A DNA stretch of 64,000 bases from Prostheceraeus crozeri (Eukaryota; Platyhelminthes; Polycladida; Euryleptidae): NCBI GenBank assembly GCA_907163375.1, contig CAJQUW010001401.1, forward strand, positions 1 through 64,000. Reading direction: 5' to 3'. Position 1 is the stretch's first letter, and each line of letters starts with the position of its first letter. Under the pieces are notes generated by a model. That model worked only from the letters and a program-made list of their open reading frames with translations, ran no database searches and was not told where the DNA came from. Of this stretch, positions 49,886-62,925 are shown piece by piece. Made by a program: the position numbers and the translations under genes.

Positions 49886-52800
49886 TAGCGAAATAGACAG
49901 AAACTAACTTAAAGCAGGGACATCCTTAAAGTTACCGTAAAGACATACTGAAAACATAGATATTTTCAGAAATTGATCGTCAAAAAGTCTTTGTGTCTTG
50001 AGCATTAACGGATATCAGAAAAACGTGAAGAAGATCTATCATACCGTTAGAACGACATTCTGTCAACACAAAATAGCGACTGATATTAATTGTCACGTTT
50101 ATTTGGTGGATGCATCACGAGATTGACATCCAGCCAGTTCAAGAAACGCAGTTAATTTTCCCAATTATCAGAAAATGGGACGAAGAGGACGTTATTCACC
50201 AAAATTCTTTACACAAGTCAGAGCTCAATTCGATATATCTTCAGAAGATTCAGGGATATCACCAATGCTGTTTATCGTCCAAGATGCAAATACTTCACTC
50301 ACCATGCCTATCATACATATACATGCATATATCCAATGAAACTACCAGAATATAAAATACGTGTCCTGCAAGAGTCCAGTCTCAGCAATACCGCATCTTT
50401 GAACATAGTTTAAAGAACACGTCGAAGATGCGGATTAAACAGACTTGGTATGATTCGGAAACCGTAGGCCTACTTCATATGAGGTCACCGCTTGAGTGTA
50501 GAAATCGGTTTGAACGGTATCGTCAGAATTATCTGCAGCAGATTGGGAAAAATCGTTTTGTTTGATAAATAATTGCTAAACCTCAATATGAACTGGCATT
50601 TTCATGTTACATTGACAGTAAGTTGAAAGCAAGAAATATTCACACTTAGAACAATATACCGTCATACGTAATGATTAGAAGCGCTATGAATGAAGTGGGT
50701 TCCAAGAAGTTGTGTGATGTAAGAGTTGATTTTTGAGAATTTGTCTGAGTACTGAGTGTCGTCCTTCCGCATATCTCATACGAAGAATAAGCATTTCCTA
50801 ATAGCTGGACATCTAGTGCACTGAATTGCATGTAGACTCAAGGAGATTTTTGGAGAAAAACTATAGATCTATTGGTATATCTGTTATTGAATATATCTGA
50901 CACTTTGAAGGAAAACATAATCCAAAGAAATCCTACAACAATTGAAGACCTCTAAAGAATTTTTAAAGAGGAACAGCACATCATGTTTCGAGAAAAATAC
51001 GATCCTCTATTATTTGATCCAAAGGAAATAAAATATATGTGACAGCCTGGTGACTTCACGGGGAGTATTGAGTTGATGAAAACATTCGTACGTAACTTAT
51101 GTAACTAATACAAGGTAATTTTCAAAAAGATTCCGTTCGTTTGCTTCAATTAAACCCCATTATCAAAAAGCGTAAAAACTTAGGACGGCCGATTTTTTAA
51201 AATATTCATGTTTTTAGAATTCTTATACGATTCTGTGTCCGTATCCTTTTATTCTCTGTCCGTTTCGCTATGTAAGCTAAGTATTGTATCTTGATAATTA
51301 GCCACTAATCTACCGGTACCTAATTATGTTTCGTTGATGTAAGGCGCAGGAATATTTGGTCGAGTACGCAAAAATAATTTACTCAACCCAGTTTAATCTT
51401 TCATGCATAAATCAACATAAATTATCATTCAAAATATAATGAAAGCCATTAGTGTCGTGTCAGTCTTTTAAGCATCAGGAGTTCGAATCTCCTGTCTCAG
51501 CGCTACAGAGATTTCGGAAGATGCAATAACTGACCGACCTAAGTAACCTATTACAAACATAGTGAAATTTCGATGTGGCAAAAGATGCTGTCCAACATGA
51601 ATTCTATCGGTGCGCATAGTGGTATATGCAGCATCTTAGTTGAAGCGCAAGTTTCAGCATGCTGCGGTAAGAATGTTGCTCTCAATCGCCTGATATATTC
51701 CGTTATGCAATAACCACAAAACATAGGTCATACTATGGTTCTGGAAATCCGCTGTCAGTAAATTCCTTTATCATTACAAACGTCAAGGTTGCTGATCCTC
51801 AACTCCCGGCGTGGGTGCCAACCCAATTTGAGTAAATATCAGCAGATACTCCGCAAGTTTAACTATCAGCCGAATGCAGTCCATGACCAATTGTTGAAAC
51901 GCGGATACTCTGACATGAAGGGGCGGTGGAGGGCATTTGAGGGTTTGACGGTGCAGTTTGGCGTCACCAACATGCATGCACCCCACTTTGCTTGAATGTT
52001 TTTCATTATCCCGGGCCAAAAAACAGATCACTCAGATGCATACTCGTAGTGCCCCGGTGAGATGAAGGGAGTGCTGCGAGCACATATCGCATGATCAAGT
52101 GGAAACATTGATGTTTGGATTTTATTGACCGAGAGCTTTCAGAAAATGAATCATTTGTCATATTTTCATAATCTGATCGCGTAAATACAATTCTGAGTAA
52201 GCGCACATGTTGCATGCACATGTATTTGGTCCATGCATGTGTCTCTGATCAAGTGGAAACATTGATGCTTGGATTTTATTGACCGAGAGCTTTCAGAAAA
52301 TGTATCATTAGTCATGTGCTCTTTTTACTTTACACGAAATTACAGTGAAATGCCGTATTTTTGATTAGGCCTTATTGTGATCCGATGAATTGCATGAAAT
52401 TAATGATTGAAAACATAATTTCAGTTTTACTACCCTTAGAATAGTCATGTTTGCCATGTATGCTTTTTGAATTTGGTTAGGTAATTTATTGAATTAAACA
52501 ATGATCGTTACATTTTTGACAGCAAATGAGAGATCTGGATACAGCGCGATCGTTGGTCTCTCCTGTTTTCATGATGTTCAGTATAATGGTCATGGAGACA
52601 ATCGTTAATCTGACCCTCGGTCAGTTTGTCTCTGTTCATGTCATAGAAATAAACTGTTTATCTGAAGTTCGATAGAATGGAAATTGACTCAAGGTCGCGG
52701 CACATCCGAGGGAACTAAGTTGGGGCATGAAGAACCAATTAAAACCTTCGATTTACTCATGTGACTGATTCTAACCCAATGATACAGACGTTGGCAGGTC

Positions 52801-52983
52801 CATCTAAGTGAAAATGCGTGCGATTTATGTGCCGTTATTGTGCATTACATGAAGCTTAATTTCCATTCTAGAGGTTTTATTGCTGTCAATTTCTATGGTT
52901 CATGTACAATCTCATTCTTGAGGTGGCCGAGTTCGATAGCAGAAGTTGTCAACACGCGTGCATTCTGTCACTGCGATAAACAC
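49886..52983. other. Intergenic region, no gene recognised
   Basis: No frame with recognisable similarity. A T-arm-like stem GGAGTTCGAATCTCC at about 51478-51492 could be a tRNA-derived SINE fragment, but no complete cloverleaf is present. A pair of 70-bp direct repeats lies at 52092 and 52246. Confidence 0.5.
52092..52315. repeat. Two 70-bp direct repeats, 154 bp apart
   Basis: 52092-52161 and 52246-52315 share 'tgatcaagtggaaacattga' and 'accgagagctttcagaaaat' with only three or four differences. Confidence 0.9.
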
Positions 52984-54642
52984 AAGGGTTAAAACGATAG
53001 TGAAATTTCATTATCGATATTATCGATATTTCAAAATTCTTTATCGATGTTAATATCGATATCAATATCGACAATAATATTCATATTGATAATGATCTCG
53101 ATGCAACATAGCGCTATCTATTCACTATCTGTAAATCGATTAAAGATCAAAAAATTGTGAGTGTCGATATGAATATTGGCATCAAGATATTAATTATGAT
53201 AGCTATATCCGTATATTTATCATTTAGCCTATGCAAAATCTACATGTACAAGTACACCTATATATCGATGACGTTCGTATACAATTTTCGATCAGACATC
53301 GGCTAAGTTCTAATGTCGAAAATGATAAATTTGATTAGTCTAACTGAAAGTATGATCGGTAAGTATGAAGAAACTGAATTCAAATGATAAGTTTTGTAAT
53401 GATTAAACATCATTTCAAGTCATAGATTTTGTTAGCTATCATGAATGCAATATATCATGAATGATATAAGTCAACTCAGCTGTTTACTAACCTTTTCCCG
53501 ACGTAAGTAAACCCTTTTAGTACATCACATACGGTTATTTTATTATGTGATAAAAAATCCAAATTGAAGGAAGCTGTGCTTATAAAAGTTGGGGTAGTAC
53601 AATGTCTACATTTCCCCTTCTTCTCACGCGAGGACAAATCAAAGTGTGTCCACACCGGACTTAATTTCACTCGTCCCATGGTATGAAGTATTCGAAATGA
53701 GTCAGATAAAGTGGTTGTCTGTCACTAATATGACAAGAGAAGGTAGGATGGTCTCGCTTAGTCAATGTGTAACCAAGACAGTGTGCGTCGCCTCGGGAAA
53801 TTTGCTCGATCGATGGCAGGCTGCGCAAGCTTATGTCGTCTGTTGATGTTTGGATCAGCTGACCTATTGTTCACGGGGGAGACTGAGTAACGAACGATGA
53901 TTGATAAAAGGTCATTCACATTGCCTATCGCCAGCAGTCGCTATGTGTGCCCATGAAACAATGGGCTACTGCCGTTTAGTCCGACGAATCATATCGTTAT
54001 GTGCTTATTTTGTTGAGAGCAGTCATCTCTAAGGACAGAAATTAATCTCTGAGGCTGCGGTCTCCTACCATGAGCTACCGAATATAATGTATAAGTACAT
54101 GTGTACATAGGAGTGTGTAAAATATAGGTGCGATATCGATATTTCTATGAAAAGTACGGCAGGGAAAATCAATATTTTAAACAATATTTAACATCGACAT
54201 ACATTCTTTAATATATACTATATCGATAGCAACTTATCATCAATATTTCACCAATACTTATAACGATATCATTATCACTGATTATGTCGGTAATACTACT
54301 AGTGTATGCCTAAATATTGATCCTGTCATCAACATATACGTACACGTATATATCGATATTAGAGCCAATGTGATCATTTGACACCAATTTCAAGATTTAT
54401 CAAGATCGATAGCATTGTTAAAAGTAATACCGATGTCATCATCGGTGATGATATTGACATTCACATCGTTATTGTTATCGATATAATTATAGAAATTGCT
54501 ATCGATATTATTATCGATATTATCATCGATATTTTTATCGGTATTATTTTTAGAAATATCGATATTATTGGTATCGGAAAAATACCGATAATACCGATAA
54601 TATCGATATTATCGCATCGGTATCGATATCGTTTTAACCCTA
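52984..54642. mobile_element. Non-autonomous hAT element 1, 1.66 kb, with ATCGAT-rich sub-ends
   Basis: Perfect 8-bp duplication ATAAACAC at 52976-52983 and 54643-54650, the hAT hallmark. Terminal repeats AGGGTTAAAACGATA. Both sub-terminal zones (53015-53110 and 54180-54640) are dense in 'tatcgatatt' motifs in both orientations. No transposase inside. Confidence 0.87.
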
Positions 54643-55111
54643 ATAAACACTAACCTAATCACACCCGAAGTCCCTCTCCTCTTCATTCGATAGGTTGAGG
54701 AGCTATTGATTGGCGAGGCGTTAACTATAAACGCAAACTATAAACGCTCGCCCGCGCGTATTCATAAACATTTCTCATGTTTTAACAGCATCAGATCAAG
54801 TGATTTCTGACTCTTAGTGCAGCGCGTATGTACGCGGTTAATAGAATGTCCTTCCACGGATGCTTGGGGTCATGTGTAATTACGCGTGGTTCACGCGTGA
54901 ATTACGCGTGATTGAGCGTGGCATGTCACCCAGTGATATGATTGAATGAAGCTTCGCCTATATTCTTGTATGAATCTTAACCGTGGGCCATGTGGCTCTT
55001 TGATGAGGAATTCAATATGTCAGGTAGGAATGACGTTCGAAGGAGGGTTTGGGAGGAATGAAGTTCGAAGGAGTATTTTGAATGACAATATCTGTTGATT
55101 TCCTCCTAGAC

Positions 55112-56226
55112 CAGTGGTGGGCAACGCGTGGCCCGCGGGTCGCTTGGTGGCCCGTCGGGACATATTGGGTGGCCCGCCACCGCTTCTCATAGCTAAAGTG
55201 GCCCGCGCACATTATTTGAATCGATGATGTGAAAATGACTCACTCCGACTTCGACCTTTGAAAGGTGCATCTAAGGGTGAGGGATCCTCTTTAGAATTTA
55301 TAAACCATTAATTAACAATTAAAAGAGCAATATGATGGCACAAAAAGCAAAAATTCACATTCAAATTATCCAACCATGCTCCTCTCGTAATGAATATCTT
55401 CTCATATAAGCGCAAAAAATGGTCATCACCTGCGCGAGTTTATGCTTAGTCACATAGTATTCGATGCCCTGCTGTGTATGTTTCTCTACGTTATAAACCA
55501 CGCCTCAATGAGCCTAGAAAGAGGCTACATTAATTATACCTTGACTACGAATGGAGGAATCCAACCGAAAGATTTTGACAGGCCAACATTTTTTTCAAAT
55601 ATTCCTGCTGAATTTCAGTTGTATACTACTAAACTGATATATATTTCGTATACTCGATTGGCATTAGCACACGACTACCATTTGTGGAGCCCATGCACGG
55701 TTTTTGAAAGTCGCATATGCTTCAGTGACATATGTGCACGTATGTACATGTAGCATGGTCAATAGATGTAACAAAATCAATTTTATCTTGTGCGGCTTTT
55801 CAGGCGGATATAGTTGCACTGCAGTTACAGATTGTTGTTTTTGGATCAGGTAATGTCGGTCAAGTCACCAAAAAAGTTATGTTACGCTTAATTTCACAAA
55901 AGAAAAGCTTTCATGATTTTCTATAGGCATATTCGCTCTTCATTTCTCACATGAACTGTGGAAAGTAAATTATAATTCCTTAATAGTAAACAAATTAGTT
56001 ACGGACAATACTGCTACATACATACATTTACATATAAAATTTTGTTATGTAATGCCACCACTATACTGTATATGCACGTGTGGTACAGCAGTCCTTATGT
56101 ATACTTAAAAATGCGAAATAAGATAATAGTAAGCCTATACTACTGCCTTTTAAAATTGGTGGCCCGCGAGCCTTTTCGTGGGCCACTCCTTGTGACCCGC
56201 TATACCAACTTGGTTGCCCACCGCTG
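55112..56226. mobile_element. Non-autonomous hAT element 2, 1.1 kb
   Basis: Perfect 8-bp duplication TCCTAGAC at 55104-55111 and 56227-56234. Ends CAGTGGTGGGCAAC and GTTGCCCACCGCTG, with 'tggcccgcgggtcgcttggtggcccg' next to them, typical for hAT elements. No transposase recognised in the interior. Confidence 0.9.
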
Positions 56227-56234
56227 TCCTAGAC

Positions 56235-59200
56235 AAAGAATTGCGACTGCATGCAGTCATAATAAGCTGACATGTAAATAGGCTACATTTTGGAATAGGT
56301 TTACAATAAACGGCGGATTCAGATTTGGTAACTGAGAAGAGCAATCGACTCAACATCAGCGTGCGCGTCGATTTGAGATTGAAACTCACGAACTTGACAC
56401 TTCGAATTCAGGAATTGTGTGGTAAGCATCATGCTCAATGCAGTCATCGGCTTTGGTCATTACATATAGCTTTTTGATGCAATCTTTCGTCATAGCACTT
56501 TCTAAATACACGTATTTACATAATTCGAGATTAATTACCTGAAAAGTTAATATTTGAAAATATGTCCTGTTACTATCTTTGACTTCTGTTTTTAAACTTG
56601 AATAAGGACCTATCAGGTTGGAGGCAGGAATTAAGAATGCTTTATCGTTTAAGGAGGAATCTGGGCAAAAAAGCTAAGAACCACTGGCAAAGTATTGAAA
56701 AAGTTGCATTAAAACTTGCATTTTTAAACTTTTTTAAAAAACATGTTTTAAACAATTTGTTCAAGACACTACCAATCCTGATTGCGATGCGGGTGAGGAT
56801 TTGAACATTTAAAATTAAAAGAAAAAAAGCATATGCTGTTGGCTCTACAGGCGCTAATTTCTGCTCAACTCATATCTCTGTTACTGTTGCATACTCAGAA
56901 ATGTAGGCCCCACCGCTACATGTTGCTCGCCGATAGTATGCATCAGTGTCATTGACTTTTCAAATTTTTCCGGAAAATTTTTCAACACTGCTCATGATAC
57001 TATATGACTATCAAATATTAAATTGAATGGCAACCGAGTATTGAAGGGGAGAAATAGGAAAACTAAAACGAAGGTGATTGAAATCCTAAGTTGCATAGTA
57101 GAAAGGTATATGCAAAGCATGTTGTACATACAATAGGGGATTTTGTCCATGTGAATCTTTGATCGGTTGGGATTCTGTTACAAGGTGGGATTTTGTCAAG
57201 GGTTGTCCAGATGGAGTTTTGTTCGCTTAAGATCTTGTTCAAGTAGGACAATGTCCGGTGGAATTTGTGCAAGCAGGATAGGACTTTGTCCGAGATAAGT
57301 CTTTTCGGCCGTGGCTTTCTCCAGATGGGATCTATTCTTGGTGGGATTTTTGTTGTCCGCTCTTCTCATATGCAAATGACAGGCATTCAGTCATTATAGC
57401 TGCTTTGAGCAACACCCGAACAACCCTCGACCAATGTAGCAAGATCAAAAGGCAATGCTGGTTGCACGCTGTATAGTTCATGGATTTGCAGAGCGGACGA
57501 ACTACATCATCTCTGTTTTGAGTATAGGGAGATATTGTTCATTGTCATCTTCCTTAAGCTCAAGATTTCGATTTAAAGAAGACTAAGAAGATTTAAAGAA
57601 GATTCATGTCAGTATATACCACATGATTAGGGCTTAAAAATTTGAGTAGTAGATGTTTGATGGAAAGAAATTTATTTTTCGCATAATGCGTTGGTTCATA
57701 ACTTCATAATCGGATTTTATCAATGGATAAAAACATCGAATATTCCAATCACTGTTTTATAAGAATCAGACAGATAACAAAACACTGCGATATTTGTAGG
57801 AATTTTTGACAGACAACGAGCCTGGGGGGATTTTGTACATGGGAGAAATGGGAGTTGGAGAAATATGTACAATGAACGGCACCGACATTAGAATTCGAGT
57901 TTCCAGCGATAGGAAGTCTTTTCGAGACAATCTTTCAAAAATAGGGATCGTTTTCGGTTGAAATGTTTTTGAGAAGCAGATAACCTGTGATTATCATCAG
58001 GATAATACTGAAACAAAAGAAAAATTAATCAATTTGAGGCAGGTGTCACAAAAAGGAGCAATTCAGACTAAAACAGAGGAGAAATCTATGAATACTTCTA
58101 GTGGTGCATTCAAGTTCACATGCTATAGAAGAGTGCTGCGCAACCTTGATGATGACAATCATAGAAATCCGACACGATATGACCTCGCCCCACTGGGGTG
58201 TTTTTCCGAACACCCTGCTCTGCTGATCTCCCAAACTATTTCACAAATTTTACCAAACCACATATCAATCGAACAGGCATTGTAAGTGGATTCAGAAAAA
58301 CAGCATCAGTTATATTTCTAAGGTCATCCCTGGGCTGAAGTGAAGGTCAAAGATCAAAACCCGCCACTTTTTGACAAAGTTCCATTAGATCACTATTTGA
58401 ATTGGAAAATGACAACAAAGCTAATAAGCCGTACACTATTCGAAAGATCTGGTCAAGGTTGTTAATAAAATGATGACCATTAATCGTTAGGAGATTACAT
58501 CATTGTATTAGATGAGGTCAAAGGTCAAATAATTCAAACTTTTAGTTCAGCTAAAATGTCACTAAATTAGTCACCAGGCGAAGAAGCAAACCAATTCGGT
58601 GAATTTTTATCGAGACACTGAGGCTAAAAGCTTTTGAAAATGATTTTGAAACATGATTTTGAAAATTTTCAATAATTGTTGATTAGATGCAGAACTAAGA
58701 AGTACAAAAACAATAAAAAATCATATTTGTTATTTGAATTTCAAACATGATGCGTAATAAACAGATAATTTCAAATTCAAAAACTTTGAATTCTCAAAAT
58801 TGAGAGGAGGAATCAATCCTTTATGCAATCATAACTTATTCCATCAATAACACTGCAATGTACATAAGAAGTGGATGAACCGAAATCAGCCAAAATATTT
58901 CAAACATTCCAATTTTGAAATAGAACTGACGCCAAAAGTTTAGAGCCAAATTAATTTTCCTTCAGTCAAAAGTTGCATAATACCTAGAAAGTAGGTAAGC
59001 TTTAGAAATCTGGTGCCATCCCGCTGATTGTTAGTAATGGATAAGAGATGACTCTACGATTCTCTGAGTTACAGCGAGGGAAATATATTTTCTGAACCCC
59101 TATGATTCTGACCCGAATATTATGACGAATTGATAACATCAACTGAACAGAAGAAACGAAGATACATGACTTGCTGCACTTATGTGCCGTGCAGCAGCGC

Positions 59201-59400
59201 ATCCGAACAAGGCCATTTTTCAGTTCGCTGAGTTTCCTGTTCATTTGGCGATTGCGGTCGTTCACTCAGCTCACCCATTCATCAGTGAACGGCTTGAAAT
59301 CTCGTTCGCTCACTCACTCAAAAGTTCGAATGCACTGGTGTACTTTGAGGCGGAATCCCAGTAAGGCTGATAGTAGCCAAGAAAACCAAAACGTCGTTTT
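56235..59400. other. Intergenic region, no gene recognised
   Basis: Nothing coding that I can defend. A degenerate short tandem repeat at 57128-57360 is listed separately. Confidence 0.5.
57128..57360. repeat. Degenerate tandem repeat around GGTGGGATTTTGTCC
   Basis: About nine worn units of roughly 20-25 bases with a 'ggattttgtc' core; a stray unit at about 57827. Confidence 0.7.
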
Positions 59401-59700
59401 TCTAATTAAAAGCGCTTAGATCTTTCGACCGGCACTGCCGGCCATCATCAGAGGATGATCTGATGTGTAATTCTCCGAATTGTAGCTGAGATCTAAAATT
59501 AGCATCAAATTGTCAGTCATTGGAATCTTATTGCATCGATCTCCATTATCTGGTCTACTGGTGATTGTATGTTGTTCAGCTGGGATTGTCAGCTGCTAGT
59601 CAATCAGCTGTTATCAATTGCATTTTGCTGGTGACCCTTGTCGATCGAAAAGTGAATTATTGATCGTTATCACGTGATTTGACGTCACAACACCACATCT

Positions 59701-60853
59701 ATGACAAGATTTTCAAGCTCTGGCCTGCCTGCATTAGTGATTGTGGTGTATTGGTTAATAGTCTTGACTAACTGTCGGAGATACTTGGTTCGAGCCCTGA
59801 CTTCACCAGTCACTTCTGTTTTTGATTCCGATTTGTATTTCAAATTTGAGTCAAGTTCCTGCGTTTTGTTTTCAAAGTCTGCGAAGAAATCATTTGAGAT
59901 GACCCACTTGGCGACAAATCCTCTTTTGAGAATCCCTAAGAAAGGAATAACTTTCGTCCATCTGAACGTTTGCTCTATAAAAAACAAGATCGATGAGATT
60001 AGACATGTTGTCAAAATCGGAGTGTTTGGTATTTCTGAAACATGGTTAAATGATGAAATTCCTTCAAGTTTGATCAGTATTCCACAATACAGCATCCTGC
60101 GCTGTGATCGTAATTGTATCAACAATGTCAAACCCTCTGGTGGTGGAGTGGCTTTATATTCGCGAAGATTTGAAATACAAAGTTTATGATGATCTTATGA
60201 TTCAGAAATTTGAAATGTTGACTGTTGAAATCAATATTCCTAATGCAACCTCCATTATTCTCATTTTCATTTACCGTCCGCCTGGTGGTTCTGATGCGGA
60301 CTGCATTGAATGGTTGAGCTCTCTATCTACAATTATCAAAAAGGCTTTGAGTCATCAAAAACAGTTACTACTTTTTGGTGATTTCAACATTGATATGCTA
60401 TCTAGTGACCATAAAGCAGCTCATTGTAAATCAGTTTTGGAAGATGGATGTGATATATTCCAATTAATCCGTGAACCTACACGTGTTGCAGACTACAATG
60501 CTTCCCTTATTGATCATATTTACTTTTCCAATCTCCATGGTGTTAGTGAAGCATCCATGATCAATTATAGCATAAGTGATCACTACCCAACGTCTGTGAC
60601 TCTACGTCTTGCTTGTCCCCCTCCCAGACAAAATTCTATCATATCCTATAGGAGCATGAAAAAGTTTAAATCTGAGGAGTTCATAAATGACTTGACTCAA
60701 CAACCTTGGTCCATTTGTGAAGCCTTCGATGATCCTGATGACTGCCTTGAAACATGGAATGAACTTTTCAAGTCCTGTGTGGATAGACATGCTCCTTTAG
60801 AATCAAAAAGAGTGAAGCACATTAACAGACCTGAATGGTGGAATGATCAATAA
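59701..60853 (+). pseudogene. Non-LTR endonuclease (APE type), one frameshift
   Basis: ITFVHLNVCSIKNKIDEI, GISETWLN and GGGVALYS in frame 59701-60189, then a one-base shift near 60160. The second frame carries IYRPPGG, the catalytic GDFNIDML, LIDHI and SDHYP. These are the ordered motifs of the apurinic-type endonuclease that nicks the target. Confidence 0.85.
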
Positions 60854-60861
60854 ACGCTGCT

Positions 60862-62789
60862 ATGATAAAGCGCAATTCCATTGCTAAAAAGAATCATACG
60901 GATGAATATCGGAAATTACGGAATGAAGTTCAGTCCCTTATTTATCAAGCAAAACGAGACTATTATGTACATTTACTTGACAAATCCAAGTCCAATCCCA
61001 AGATGTTCTGGAGAACATTTCGAGAACTTGTACCAACCACATCAAATATTAGTCCATCTGAGATTCATCACGATGGCAGTATATCAACCAACAAGACAGA
61101 GATTGCTAACACACTTTACTCATGGTTTACATCTTCTAGTCAGCGTCTAGGAATTGATCTGAGTCATGTCGATATATCCGTCGACGTATTGCAAGGATTC
61201 CTAAATCAAAGGGAATTTGAATTGTTCTCATTGCCTCTCTTGGACATACGCTTTGTTGAGAAACAGCTCCTTAGCTTGAAAGCTTCCTCATCATCCGGTC
61301 TTGATGGTCACAGACCTCTATTTCTCAAAATTGCAGCCTCGGTCATTGCACCATCTTTAACTTCAATCATGAATAATTTTTTGAGAGCAGGCAAATTTCC
61401 TCAATCATGGAAGATCGCAAAAGTTATTCCTGTGCACAAAGGAGGTTCTTCCAAGAACCCAGAGAACTTTCGTCCAATAAGTATTTTGCCAGCGATTTCA
61501 AAAATCTTCGAACGTCATGTGCATTGCCATCTGGTTGAGTTTTTGAACAGAAATGACCTTCTTTACGTCAAGCAATCAGGATTTCGAAAATTCCATTCAT
61601 GTGAGACCACACTCATGTCTATTCACGACCATTGGATTCAAAATTTGCTGAGTAAGGAAGTTGTTGTCTATCTTGACTTCAGTAAAGCTTTTGAGTCAGT
61701 TTCTCACATTATCCTACTAAGAAAGTTACAAATCTATGGAATTCGAGATAACGAACTTTCTTTCCTTGAAAGCTATTTAAGAAACCGAAGCCAGATTTCT
61801 ATGTTGATAAGATTTGCTCTAAAAGTTTGCCAATTATATCTGGAGTGCCTCAGGGGTCTGTCCTTCGGCCGATTTTATTCATCATGTACCTGAATGATTT
61901 ATGAATCAGTCTGGATAAATGTACAACTGAATGCTATGCTGACGACGTAACAATTCATACATCATCGTGTGACCTTTACTCATTGTCATCGAAGTTAAAT
62001 GATGATCTAAAGACTGTTTCAAAATGGTGTTATCACAACAAAATGGCCATTAATTTGAGCAAATCAAAATCCATGCTTATATCTACCAACCAAAAGCGAT
62101 CTCATCTCGCTGACATTGATGATTTTGAATTGAAATTGAATGAGACAACTCTTATGAACACCAGCTGTCATCGCCTTCTAGGCGTTACCATTCAGCAAAA
62201 CTTATCTTGGAGTGCCCATATCAGTAAAGTTTGTCAGAAAGTCAGATCAAAACTCTATATTTTATTCAGATTGAAAGACTTTCTCCCATTTCATGCTCGC
62301 CGACAATTTTTCAACTCCTTCATCTTGCCTCATTTTGACTTCTGTCTATCGATTTGGGGCTGGTGTAATGCAACGCAAATGAATGACCTTGAAGTTCTGC
62401 TTCGAAAGTCAATGCGATTGATTTTGAATGTCAAATGTTCTGCTGACATGTCATCCATTGATATGTTCAAAAAACTAAACTGGTTTTCTTTGAAGTATCG
62501 CCGCAAGCTAAAAGTTGTTCAAATGGTGTATAAATCACAACACAATATGACTCCATCGTATATTTCAGATATTGTCAAAGTTTCCACAAGTAGATGTAAA
62601 AGGAATTCATTGAGATCATTCACAGATCAAAAGATGCACGTTCCTTTTTCTCGTTGCAAATTTGGTGACAATTCCTTTCGTGTTACTGGCCCACGTTGTT
62701 TCAATGAATTGCCATTACCTATTCGTCTTCTACCGACCTATCGACAATTTACTTCAGCCTGTTACCAGTATTATCTGGATTGCTTCTGA
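60862..62789 (+). pseudogene. Non-LTR reverse transcriptase, several breaks
   Basis: NFRPISILPAISKIFERHVH, QSGFRKFHSCETTL, VYLDFSKAFESVSH, then a frameshift near 61825 into the GVPQGSVL segment, a TGA at about 61902, and YADDVTIHT (about 61936-61960). The last frame 61983-62789 is the C-terminal domain. One base is also missing at the junction with the endonuclease (about 60849-60852). It lacks an intact frame. Confidence 0.87.
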
Positions 62790-62925
62790 AAGTGACAGTT
62801 ACTTTTCTTTCATTTTTGTATTTTTACCTTATTCCTCTTTATCATGTTTGCTCGGCCACAACGAAAAGAGGGTCAACCCTATTGTGCTTCGAGGATAAAT
62901 AAAGAATATTATTATTATTATTCCT

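Larger units (their letters stand above)
59401..62925 (+). mobile_element. Non-LTR retrotransposon (CR1/Jockey type), decayed
   Basis: Endonuclease and reverse transcriptase frames in order on the plus strand, followed by a short 3' tail of ATT triplets (about 62907-62923) after 'gaggataaataaagaa'. The exact 5' end is unclear; 59401 is an estimate. Internal frameshifts and a stop show it is dead. Confidence 0.8.

Noticed and set aside
51460-51515. tRNA gene
   Set aside because: Only a T-arm-like stem and a loose anticodon-like stretch; no acceptor stem pairing upstream.
54378-54653. 91-residue frame rich in I and D
   Set aside because: It is a translation of the ATCGAT repeat array in a hAT element, not a gene.
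55442-55753. 103-residue frame inside hAT element 2
   Set aside because: No transposase motif and no homologous pattern; probably chance.
59685-60131. 148-residue minus frame over the endonuclease
   Set aside because: Antisense of the well-supported endonuclease frames.
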